DNA of 29,586 nt from IMG/VR virus record IMGVR_UViG_3300026293_000038, positions 1-29,586 of that record. The stretch is one strand, 5' to 3'. Below, one piece after another: positions 1 through 6,160 of this stretch. The stretch is from a virus. The notes under the pieces are model-generated. The model ran no database searches, had not been told where the DNA came from, and saw nothing but the letters and a program-made list of their open reading frames with translations. The translations under genes and the position numbers were made by a program. Positions within the stretch are counted from its first letter, which is position 1; each line of letters starts with the position of its first letter.

Positions 1-1066
1 GGGCTCGTAACCAGTGCTTGCCCTGGGCCAAGCGCTGGGACCATTTCCCACAATGCCGAATGTACATCGCCACTTGTCCGCTTCAGCGGGTTAAGGTTGT
101 AGTCGCTCTTCACGCAGTGGATGATACGCGTGTTACAAAGCTCGAAAATCTCATCTGGAATATGAGAGGGCTGCTGCGAAACGAAGCCCAAGGCAAGCCA
201 ACGCTTTCGCCCCCGCCGGGCAATCAGCTTCAGCATATCCATCGTCGCCGTCATGCGTTCGCGGTTTTCTTTACTGATGAATGTGTGAGCCTCTTCAATA
301 ATGACGAATGTGGGTGGACCCTTCGGGTTCCGAACCTTCTCGCTGAACGTCTGCCGCAGAATCCAGGCAATTGCGATGTTCTTCGCGTTATCGTTATGTA
401 GGCCACTTATATCGATGATGCTCACGCGGCCTGCAACGAGAAGGTCTTCGGGGTCCAGCGGCTCCCCTGCATCAAAGATCTTGGTCCTCTTTAGGGACTC
501 GAGTTTTCGGGTCAAAGCCCAGAGAGTGCCTGACGCCGCCTGATCCGCTTGGTTTGGGATTTCATTCATGACGTCTTGAAGAGTAAAGCCTCCCGCGTCC
601 GCAAGATCCCCCTCGAAGAATGCCTCGGAAAGGCACACCGAATTCCTTCGAGCCTTTTCTTCCGGCTTCACCACCCATGGGATGATAGACTCGGAAATCT
701 CTGAGTCCTTCGGGCTTCCTGCTCGAGGCTTTTAGCTTCTCCTTGAGATGCGTTTCTCATCGCTTCGTCCATCGCCGTGTATTCGCCTTCAATATCAAGA
801 ACTACGACGGCGTATCCATTATGCGAGGCCTCTTCGATTAGAACTTAAGCGGTGTTCATTTTTCCGCTCCCAACTGTTCCGAAGATCCCGACGTTTCGCG
901 GAAGAACCTTCTTCGACTTGCTATCGAGCGTAACCAGTACGCCAGGGTAGCCAGAAAGCACACCGAGAATCATGTCGCCCTTGAGTCCGATGAGCTTCTC
1001 AATCTCTTCTGTCGAAAGATCCCTAACTACAGATTTAGGGATCGGACGCGTCCCAGTACCGAACAT
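1..1066 (-). pseudogene. herA: Decayed HerA-like (DUF87) DNA-translocating ATPase, cut by window edge
   Basis: Reading the minus strand through several frames gives a recognisable HerA/FtsK-superfamily ATPase. The N-terminal piece ends in a P-loop, GIFGTVGSGKMNT (about 851-889). It is followed by a TAA stop at 845-847, where a Gln codon would fit. The frame reopens as VLIEEASHNGYAVVVLDIEGEY. At least two frame changes follow, near 700-725 and 615-650, and then a long clean stretch contains Walker B FVIIEEAHTF (about 280-309) and SQQPSHIP (about 158-187). Family knowledge: HerA hexamers work with the NurA nuclease in end resection or phage defence. One stop and at least two frameshifts make it non-functional as written. 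The P-loop has Met where Ser or Thr normally follows the Lys. The plus-strand ORFs here are shadows. Only the exact frameshift positions are uncertain. Confidence 0.75.
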
Positions 1067-1903
1067 CGCGCCATCGCGAAATAGTCGAGCAACAGAGGGA
1101 AACCTCGCATCGCCTGATGGCTTGCATCGGCAAGAACTATGGCTGCCGCTTGATCGAACACCTCCTTACTCTTCCCGCGTAGGTACTCCATGAGATCGAC
1201 TCGGAGTTCTCTCGCGTCGAGGTATTCTCCTCGATCCAATAATTCACCCGCGTTGAGAAGCTCCACATTCTTAGAGCCTTCAATGACGCCTACGATCCAT
1301 CCGCCGGTATGAGACATAGAGGACGCGTTGGATCTTATCGCCCTGGTAAGTCGTCGCTGCGACCCCGATCCGTGCACGCCCGCCAGAAAGCGAAGGGGAC
1401 CGGGAAAGAGTTCCATCGATGCCGCAGACCTGACCTTGAAAGAGTTGTTCCTTGGCCCATGCGATCATTTCTGTCGTGGGACGCTTGATCTTATTGACGA
1501 TAGACGGATCACTCTCAAGAAGTTCCTCACGAAGGCGCCTGCGGAGATCGACGGCTTCCCGTACATCCTTCGCGATTAAGCCATCCGCACAATGATAAAA
1601 TTCCTCTACCTCCTGCCACCTTTGTAGATCAACCATCTCCTCGAAGTTCGGAATACCTGCGCCCGTGCCGCTTTCCTCCCCGGATACGAGCCATTCCATG
1701 GTGACCCGGAGCGCCTTTGCGATTCGGTAGAGTTCCGGGGCGCTCGGGAAGACGCCCCTCGTCGCGGCCTCGGCGGCCTCCTGGGAAATCCCCGCAAGCT
1801 CCGCTAGATCACGCGGATACATCCCGGCTTTCGACAGGGTCGTGATCAGCCGGTCCGCAAAACCCGGGTCCGACGGTTTCGATATGGGCATGACGGATGT
1901 CAT
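1027..1903 (-). pseudogene. nurA: XRE helix-turn-helix fused in frame to a broken NurA-like nuclease
   Basis: The first frame (1903 to 1280) starts with about 75 residues of XRE-type helix-turn-helix (LAELAGISQEAAEAATRG, then LRVTMEWLVSGEE). It runs on without a stop into a NurA-like N-terminus with the motif GIDGTLSRSP followed by RARIGVAATTYQGDKIQRVLYVS. NurA nucleases carry an acidic residue in such a DG(S/T) motif. A frame change near 1305-1320 moves the homology to another frame (SHTGGWIVGVIEGSKN... to FPLLLDYFAMA), which ends at 1027. Only about 130 residues follow the DG motif, shorter than a full NurA domain, so an internal deletion is likely. It lies directly upstream of the broken herA. 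The ribosome site is AGAGG about 8 bases before the ATG. Whether the HTH-NurA join is original or a deletion product cannot be told from this sequence. Confidence 0.6.
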
Positions 1904-1925
1904 ATTTTCTTGCCTCTAAAATAGA

Positions 1926-1958
1926 CCAGGGGACGAGGCTTAAGGCCCGGTCCCCTGG
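1926..1958 (-). terminator. Probable intrinsic terminator of the leftward repressor transcript
   Basis: A perfect 9-bp stem (CCAGGGGAC at 1926-1934, GTCCCCTGG at 1950-1958) encloses a 15-base loop that can pair further. On the minus strand the stem is followed by TCTATTTTAG. It lies about 70 bases past the repressor stop and before the nurA-like start. Confidence 0.6.
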
Positions 1959-1969
1959 GAGGTGATAAA

Positions 1970-1996
1970 CCCGCCGTTGAGCGCGTCAACAGCGGG
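1970..1996. other. Second hairpin between repressor and nurA-like gene
   Basis: CCCGC and GTTGA (1970-1980) pair with TCAAC and GCGGG (1986-1996) around a 5-base loop with one mismatch. It may be part of a tandem terminator with the stem at 1926-1958. No long T tract follows it. Confidence 0.4.
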
Positions 1997-2028
1997 GGAG
2001 TAATTCTTAAATTCATGAAACGAAGCCT

Positions 2029-2811
2029 CTATTCCTGCCGCGACCACCACCAGATGACCTTGCCGCGGACGGCCCGCTCGGCGTCCTCCCCAGTGAGCAC
2101 CCGCGGGTAGCCCTCGGCTTCAGGATTGTCCGCGATGAGGATGAGGTGCGAATCGCTCCTGATGACCCGCTTGAGCGTGATGCCTCCCTCCGGCAGCCAC
2201 ATGGCGTAAATCTTGCGGTTCTCGACGCTCTCGATCGTGTTCGCTCTTAGGTCCACCGCCACGAGGGCCCTCTTCTGGATCGTGGGCTCCATCGAGTCCC
2301 CCATGGCCCACAGGCACACGATCTTCTCGTCCCTGCGCGTCTGCCTCTTTGCGATCCTGGGCAGGGCCACGTCGTAAATCACAGCGTACCCGTCGGTGGC
2401 CCCGGAGGCCACATTCCTGCCGGGCCCCATGGCCGCCGGGTCCGAAAGGATCCGAATGGGTACGAACGCGTCCTTGCGCTCCGTCCGCTCGAACTCCTCC
2501 CTGATCTCGGGATCCTCGGCCTCGAAATAGATGATGCGGGGCTCGGAAGGCTCTTGCCGTCTGCCCGTAAGCAGGTAGAGGGTTTGCTCGGGGAAAGTGC
2601 GGGCAAGCTGAAGCCATGTCTTCCCGGTTAAGGAGGACTTTCCCCTCAAAAAATCATCCCATCTTTGTCTTTTGATTCCCGTCCTTCTGGAAAATTCAGA
2701 CCAGTTCCCATTGAATTCTGCCTCGACCCACTCGACGAGCCTATTCGTAAGACCCTGTATTTCCGGGCTTTTAGATCTTATTGCAGATTTTGCCAAGATT
2801 TTTGTTGACAT
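2029..2811 (-). CDS. CI-like phage repressor (HTH plus S24 LexA-type peptidase)
   Basis: A 260-residue protein with a two-domain repressor layout. The N-terminal helix-turn-helix lies around residues 30-80 (WSEFSRRTGIKRQRWDDFLRG). The C-terminal S24 domain has catalytic Ser173 in GDSMEPTI and Lys214 in ITLKRV. A possible self-cleavage region lies near VASGATDG (134-141). It should keep the lytic promoters silent in lysogeny and self-cleave after RecA activation, as in lambda CI. It is the only intact leftward gene, divergent from the CII-like gene. Its start codon overlaps the -35 box of the rightward promoter at 2805-2833. No good ribosome site precedes the ATG, so the message may be leaderless. 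Confidence 0.9.
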   Translation of the reverse strand: MSTKILAKSAIRSKSPEIQGLTNRLVEWVEAEFNGNWSEFSRRTGIKRQRWDDFLRGKSSLTGKTWLQLARTFPEQTLYLLTGRRQEPSEPRIIYFEAEDPEIREEFERTERKDAFVPIRILSDPAAMGPGRNVASGATDGYAVIYDVALPRIAKRQTRRDEKIVCLWAMGDSMEPTIQKRALVAVDLRANTIESVENRKIYAMWLPEGGITLKRVIRSDSHLILIADNPEAEGYPRVLTGEDAERAVRGKVIWWWSRQE

Positions 2812-2833
2812 GAATCTTGAAATTTCAGATAAT
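2805..2833 (+). promoter_or_regulatory. Rightward sigma70 promoter (PR-like)
   Basis: TTGACA at 2805-2810 is a perfect -35 box. It is separated by exactly 17 bp from GATAAT at 2828-2833, a 5/6 match to the -10 box. It points towards the CII-like gene, and its -35 box overlaps the repressor start codon. Confidence 0.7.
2814..2830. promoter_or_regulatory. Candidate repressor operator inside the PR spacer
   Basis: The perfect 10-bp palindrome TGAAATTTCA (2818-2827) is extended by ATC/GAT with one extra T. It lies exactly between the -35 and -10 boxes, where a bound repressor would block RNA polymerase. Confidence 0.5.
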
Positions 2834-2932
2834 CCGCTCGAACCTGAAAAAGCCCTCTGGAAAGACGCAGAAAACCAAGTTGCAGCACTGTCATTATTCT
2901 ATAACCTTTTTTCTCCCGTCCGCGAGGGTAAA

Positions 2933-3388
2933 ATGGACGACACGCTTCCTCCTCTGACCACCTGGCAGTTCTACCACGCCTGTCAGCACGTCCTCGGGAT
3001 GCCGGCCCTGCAGAAGATTTTCAAGCGCTCCCCCACACAGATCTACCGCTGGGCCCGGGATCCGGCCTACTGCGAGGACATCGAGCGCAACCCGCTGGAC
3101 CTGCATCTGGTGCTAATGGAGCGCCTTTCGGAAATAGGCCGCGCCGACATCGCCAGGGCCGCCGCCTCCATTCTCGCCCAGGCGGTCGGGTGCGAGCTCG
3201 TCGCAGCCCCCTCGAAATGGGGCTGTCGTCATGTTCCCACGGTCGAGGAGCAGCTCCTCGACGTCTACATGGCCCTCACGAAATTCGTTGAAGCGGTCAG
3301 GCAGCGCAAGCCTGCCGCACAATTACGATATTTAGCTGGCAAGGTCAAGGAAAAAATCGACGTCGCAATCCCCTCAAATCAGGGCTAG
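2933..3388 (+). CDS. CII-like phage regulator
   Basis: A 151-residue protein resembling the phage CII regulatory family: FYHACQHVLGMPALQKIFKRSPTQIYRW reads as a helix-turn-helix, followed by a helical region (LVLMERLSEIGRADIARAAAS). In such phages it controls the lysis-lysogeny decision. The frame is open further upstream, to 2810 and beyond, but the ATG at 2933 has a GAGGG site 4-8 bases ahead and begins where the homology begins. It is the first gene after the PR-like promoter and is followed within 5 bases by the excisionase-like gene. The family call rests on pattern recognition. Confidence 0.7.
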   Translation: MDDTLPPLTTWQFYHACQHVLGMPALQKIFKRSPTQIYRWARDPAYCEDIERNPLDLHLVLMERLSEIGRADIARAAASILAQAVGCELVAAPSKWGCRHVPTVEEQLLDVYMALTKFVEAVRQRKPAAQLRYLAGKVKEKIDVAIPSNQG

Positions 3389-3392
3389 GCAG

Positions 3393-3812
3393 ATGAATCC
3401 GCGATATCTTACCCTCAAACAGGCGGCCGTTTACACGGGCCGCTCCCCGTCCTGGCTCTACCGCAACGGGGAGGCCGTATATTCGGCCGTCAAGGTGGGC
3501 GGCAAATGGTCTTTCGACCCGTTCATGATCGACCGGGTGCACGGAGGCTGCAATGAGCGTTTACCGGGACGCGAGGCGAAAACGGAACAAATGGGTCTGG
3601 GAATTCCGTCTGCGGGGCGTCCGGTACAACAGCCCCAGGGGATACTCAAGCCGAAGACGGGCAGAAGCCGCGGAGCGCGCCTTCAGACAGGCGCTCGAGG
3701 CGCCCGCAGAGCCGCCTCCTCCGGCGGAGCCCCCTGTGGAGTCCACGACCCCTACGACCTTCTTGGAACTGGCGACCGCCGCCATGCGCAAGTGGGAGGA
3801 GGCGGCCCATGA
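3393..3812 (+). CDS. Excisionase-like HTH protein with a long overlap into int
   Basis: The first 50 or so residues (YLTLKQAAVYTGRSPSWLYR ... GGKWSFDPFMIDRV) look like a MerR/HTH_17-type excisionase or DNA-binding domain, which phages often encode just before int. The frame then continues for about 85 Arg/Gly-rich residues that overlap the integrase frame from 3553 to 3812 and show no domain. The functional protein may be only the first 55-60 residues, with an ancestral stop lost. Alternatively the full 139-residue product is made. It starts 5 bases after the CII-like gene. Confidence 0.6.
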   Translation: MNPRYLTLKQAAVYTGRSPSWLYRNGEAVYSAVKVGGKWSFDPFMIDRVHGGCNERLPGREAKTEQMGLGIPSAGRPVQQPQGILKPKTGRSRGARLQTGARGARRAASSGGAPCGVHDPYDLLGTGDRRHAQVGGGGP

Positions 3813-4806
3813 CCCGCAATGGCTCGCCACGAAGCGGTATGTCCTCAGGCGGTACTTCCGGGAATGGATGATGCTTCCTGTCTCCGAGATCACGCCCGAG
3901 CTCGTGAAAAGGCGGGTCCTTGAGATCAAGCACGAAACGTCGCCCGAGGCCGCGAACAGGTACCTCAAGATCCTGCGGGCCGTGTTCAACGCGGCCGGCG
4001 CGCCCAATCCGACGGCCGGCATACCCTTCTTTCCCAGGATGGAGCAGCCGGCGGGCGAGTACGTTCCCACCGCCGCCGACATTAAGGCTCTGCTTCTCAA
4101 GGCCGACCCGGAGCTCAGGGCATACCTCGAGGTTTCGTATCACACCGCCGCCAGGCCTTTCGAGATCGCGCGCCTGGCATGGAAGGACGTGGACTTCGCC
4201 CGCGGGACGGTCACGCTCTGGACCCGCAAGAAGTCCAGGGACCGTTCCTGGACCCCTCGGGAGATCCCGATGAACGACACGCTCAGAAGGGCCCTTAGAC
4301 AGTTGAGGTCGCGGGAGGGCGAGCTTGTTTTTCCGAACCCCAGGACGGGGGCGGCCTACATGAGGCGTCCGAAGGCCCTGAAGACTCTCTGCCGGAAGGC
4401 CGGCATTCGGCCGTTCTGCTGGAGGGGCCTGAGAAAGGCGGCCGCGACCGAGATGCTTCGCGCCGGAGTTCCGGTCCCGGTGATCTCCAAGATCCTGGGA
4501 CACACGAACATCCAGACCACGATGATTTATCTGGGGGTGGACGACGACGCGATGCGCTGGGCGCTCGCGGCGCTCAACGGAATCGTCACGATCCCTTCGG
4601 GTCGGGACTGCAAATTTCCGGAGGACGAAAAAATTACCAGTGGATCGCCAGTGGAAGCGGCGAGGGCGGAAGGGGCCCCGGGACGGCCTCTTCCGTATCC
4701 CCGCGCCGCCGTTATGGAATCTCTGGTCGGGAAGGAGGGATTTGAACCCTCGACCTCATGCTCCCGAAGCCAGGCCGTAACTTCCCGAACCAAGCGAAAC
4801 AGCTGA
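3553..4806 (+). CDS. int: Tyrosine-recombinase integrase
   Basis: A 417-residue phage integrase. Residues 1-50 form a basic arm-DNA-binding region (WVWEFRLRGVRYN). Residues 65-150 form a core-binding SAM-like domain. Residues 170-335 are catalytic: Arg201 (TAARPFEIARL), a Lys near 226-227, Arg294 (RGLRKAAAT), His317 (LGHTNI) and nucleophile Tyr326 (MIYLGV). The box II His is replaced by Arg291. A ribosome site GGAGG (3542-3546) supports the start. The last 27 codons run through the tRNA-Pro core in the opposite sense, giving the familiar GKEGFEPSTS tail. Integration would therefore replace the C-terminal codons. It integrates and, with the upstream Xis-like protein, excises the phage genome. 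Confidence 0.95.
   Translation: MSVYRDARRKRNKWVWEFRLRGVRYNSPRGYSSRRRAEAAERAFRQALEAPAEPPPPAEPPVESTTPTTFLELATAAMRKWEEAAHDPQWLATKRYVLRRYFREWMMLPVSEITPELVKRRVLEIKHETSPEAANRYLKILRAVFNAAGAPNPTAGIPFFPRMEQPAGEYVPTAADIKALLLKADPELRAYLEVSYHTAARPFEIARLAWKDVDFARGTVTLWTRKKSRDRSWTPREIPMNDTLRRALRQLRSREGELVFPNPRTGAAYMRRPKALKTLCRKAGIRPFCWRGLRKAAATEMLRAGVPVPVISKILGHTNIQTTMIYLGVDDDAMRWALAALNGIVTIPSGRDCKFPEDEKITSGSPVEAARAEGAPGRPLPYPRAAVMESLVGKEGFEPSTSCSRSQAVTSRTKRNS
4633..4654 (+). repeat. Left arm-type integrase sites of attP
   Basis: Two tandem 11-bp units, ATTACCAGTGG and ATCGCCAGTGG, lie inside the end of int. The same pair recurs in the same orientation at 4885-4906 on the other side of the core, the arrangement expected of P and P' arm sites. 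Confidence 0.7.
4724..4770 (-). other. attP core: 3' half of tRNA-Pro(CGG)
   Basis: Read on the minus strand, this 47-bp segment holds the anticodon loop TTCGGGA (anticodon CGG), the 3' anticodon strand GCATG, variable loop AGGTC, T arm GAGGG-TTCAAAT-CCCTC, acceptor strand CTTCCCG, discriminator A and CCA. Phage attachment cores commonly match the 3' half of a tRNA gene so that integration restores it. The flanking arm sites and the overlapping int support this role. Confidence 0.75.
4724..4787 (-). pseudogene. Truncated tRNA-Pro(CGG) lacking D-arm 3' part and 5' anticodon strand
   Basis: CGGGAAG at 4781-4787 (minus) pairs perfectly with the acceptor strand CTTCCCG of the core. Between it and the anticodon loop are only about 12 bases (TTACGGCCTGGC). 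Compared with a normal tRNA-Pro, about 11-14 bases after CCTGG are missing, so no D arm or anticodon stem can form. A functional tRNA is unlikely. Confidence 0.6.
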
Positions 4807-4856
4807 TTTTTCTCGCTTTCCAAACGGCATCCATCGGCTGATCCCTGGTAAAAGCC

Positions 4857-4875
4857 TACGGGTTTTGAGCCCGTA
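4857..4875. other. Hairpin between att core and right arm sites
   Basis: TACGGG (4857-4862) pairs with CCCGTA (4870-4875) around a 7-base loop. It could be a weak terminator after int or an att-region fold. The loop also resembles a tRNA-Leu(CAA) anticodon arm, but no other tRNA part is present. Confidence 0.35.
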
Positions 4876-4884
4876 TTGGAGGCG

Positions 4885-4906
4885 ATTACCAGTGGATTAC
4901 CAGTGG
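4885..4906 (+). repeat. Right arm-type integrase sites of attP
   Basis: Two perfect tandem copies of ATTACCAGTGG, matching the left arm pair at 4633-4654. The first copy contains the GTG start codon (4892-4894) of the next gene, so integrase bound here would cover its translation and transcription start region. Confidence 0.7.
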
Positions 4907-5395
4907 AAATCCGTCGCGTCTTTCGCGTTCCTAGTCGCCGTTCTCGCCTGCTCACCGTCGATCGAGCAGTGGGCCCCGAGGGCGTTCGTCGAGGGCGTTC
5001 CCGTCGCCTCGGATCTCGAGCCTGACGAGATCGACGCCCTGTCCGCGCTCGGCAAGGCCTGTGCCCGCCTATTCCCTGAGCGGGCGCTTCCTACCGTAAT
5101 TTTCGTCCGCTCTCCAAACCAGAAAGTGCCGGAAGTGTGCAAGGGCCCAGGCTGCGCCGGCGAATGCGCCGACACCTGGGCCGAGTATCCCGACGTGATG
5201 GACCCCGAACCCCGCGTGCCGTCCGAGGGATATTCCGGCCTCGAAACCGGCGGCTACGTCTTCGTCTCCAGGATCGGCCCTAGGAAGGACGCACTCATGA
5301 GCCTGCTCGTTCATGAGTTCGCGCATTGGTTCTGCGGCTGCGGGCACGGCCCCGAGCACGACGCAATGGAGAAAACTCTTTGGGAGGCGCTGTGA
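4892..5395 (+). CDS. Predicted lipoprotein zinc metallopeptidase
   Basis: A 167-residue protein starting at GTG 4892, with GGAGG at 4878-4882 nine bases ahead. The N-terminus has a short charged stretch, a hydrophobic segment and a lipobox-like end (FLVAVLAC, Cys20), so it is probably exported and lipid-anchored. Near the C-terminus, VHEFAHWFCGCGHGPEHD contains a zinc-metalloprotease HEXXH motif with later His/Asp residues as possible third ligands. There are several Cys in the middle (CKGPGCAGEC). It sits alone between attP and the early genes, the typical place for a lysogenic-conversion gene. Its substrate is unknown and the family is not named here. Confidence 0.65.
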   Translation: MDYQWKSVASFAFLVAVLACSPSIEQWAPRAFVEGVPVASDLEPDEIDALSALGKACARLFPERALPTVIFVRSPNQKVPEVCKGPGCAGECADTWAEYPDVMDPEPRVPSEGYSGLETGGYVFVSRIGPRKDALMSLLVHEFAHWFCGCGHGPEHDAMEKTLWEAL

Positions 5396-5475
5396 TGGAT
5401 CCGGTTTCCATCTTTCTGCTTGGTTTCGTCTGCGGGCTGATGCCGTTTTTCATCCTGGTATGGATGATGCGGTGA
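5395..5475 (+). CDS. Tiny predicted membrane protein (26 aa)
   Basis: The ATG at 5395 overlaps the metallopeptidase stop (TGATG), implying translational coupling. The 26 residues are almost one hydrophobic helix (SIFLLGFVCGLMPFFILVWM) ending in MR. It could be a partner of the lipoprotein. No family is recognised and reality rests on overlap and composition. Confidence 0.45.
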   Translation: MDPVSIFLLGFVCGLMPFFILVWMMR

Positions 5476-5504
5476 CGCCATAACCCGAACGGAGGAGGAC
5501 CGCC

Positions 5505-5705
5505 ATGAAGACAGCCGTCTGGGGAAAACTCAAGGGGAAAGGGTGCAGGTACGCGACGTGTCCGTCCTGCGGCCGCGTGGTCGACATTACCAGGGACCAC
5601 ATATGGTTCGGTGACGGAGGCTGGTACTGCGACCCGTGCGGGTCCGCGCGGAGAAACCCGGCAAAAGTCAACCTCAACACGGTCAGGGAGGCACACGCGA
5701 AATGA
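5505..5705 (+). CDS. Small zinc-ribbon protein
   Basis: A 66-residue basic protein with CPSCG near residue 19 and CDPCG near residue 46, a classic four-Cys zinc ribbon. A strong GGAGGAGG site precedes the ATG. It ends in an ATGA overlap with the next gene. Such proteins are common in phage early regions; the function is unknown. Confidence 0.7.
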   Translation: MKTAVWGKLKGKGCRYATCPSCGRVVDITRDHIWFGDGGWYCDPCGSARRNPAKVNLNTVREAHAK

Positions 5706-5890
5706 ACGAAAAAAACGTTTCAGAAGACGATCTCGTCGGAAAGCTCAGGGACCGGCTCATGGCCGCGTGGATAACCCTGTTTGACCTGGAACCGATGCTT
5801 CCGCAGTCCAAGGCGAGCATTCTGTACGCGGCCCGAAAGATCATCGGGGAGCTCCTTCCTGCGAACGATGGAGCAGAGGCCGGGAGATAG
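5702..5890 (+). CDS. Hypothetical small early phage protein (62 aa)
   Basis: It starts at ATG 5702, overlapping the previous stop. The frame is open upstream to 5636, but that part overlaps the zinc-ribbon gene and is unlikely to be used. The product is an acidic, helical protein (VGKLRDRLMAAWITLFDLEPMLP) with no recognised domain. Confidence 0.6.
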   Translation: MNEKNVSEDDLVGKLRDRLMAAWITLFDLEPMLPQSKASILYAARKIIGELLPANDGAEAGR

Positions 5891-5895
5891 AAGCG

Positions 5896-6114
5896 ATGTA
5901 TTGCTGCGACGTCCTACTGTTCAACACATGCGACGGCGGAGAGTCCTGCGAATGTCGAAGCGTGGACGTGCGCGAGGCCGGCCGGAGAGTCTACACGCTC
6001 ATCGAGCGGTGCGATCGGCCGTACGTGGAACGCGGAGACAAAATCATGGTGACGGGCTCCAACGAACCTCTTACCGTCTGCCCATACTGCGGGGAGCGGG
6101 TGGCCGATGCGTGA
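5896..6114 (+). CDS. Small Cys-rich phage protein
   Basis: A 72-residue protein with Cys pairs at the N-terminus (YCCDVLL, GGESCECRS) and CPYCG near the C-terminus, suggesting a zinc site. Part of its coding sequence (6001-6046, IERCDRPYVERGDKI) is copied exactly at 6115-6160, where it is read in another frame as the start of the nuclease gene. It overlaps the nuclease start at 6107. Confidence 0.6.
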   Translation: MYCCDVLLFNTCDGGESCECRSVDVREAGRRVYTLIERCDRPYVERGDKIMVTGSNEPLTVCPYCGERVADA

Positions 6115-6160
6115 ATCGAGCGGTGCGATCGGCCGTACGTGGAACGCGGAGACAAAATCA
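6001..6160 (+). repeat. Exact 46-bp direct repeat, copies 114 bp apart
   Basis: Copies occupy 6001-6046 and 6115-6160 and are identical base for base, with flanks that differ at once. Copy 1 is inside the Cys-rich gene. Copy 2 straddles the beginning of the exonuclease gene in a different reading frame. Confidence 0.95.

Noticed and set aside
18-933. Plus-strand ORFs over the left end
   Set aside because: They lie opposite the HerA homology, have no ribosome sites and encode no recognisable domain.
4724-4787. Functional tRNA gene
   Set aside because: The D-arm 3' part and 5' anticodon strand are missing, so it cannot fold as a normal tRNA.
4857-4875. tRNA-Leu(CAA) gene
   Set aside because: Only an anticodon-arm-like hairpin is present; no acceptor, D or T arm with matching sequence.
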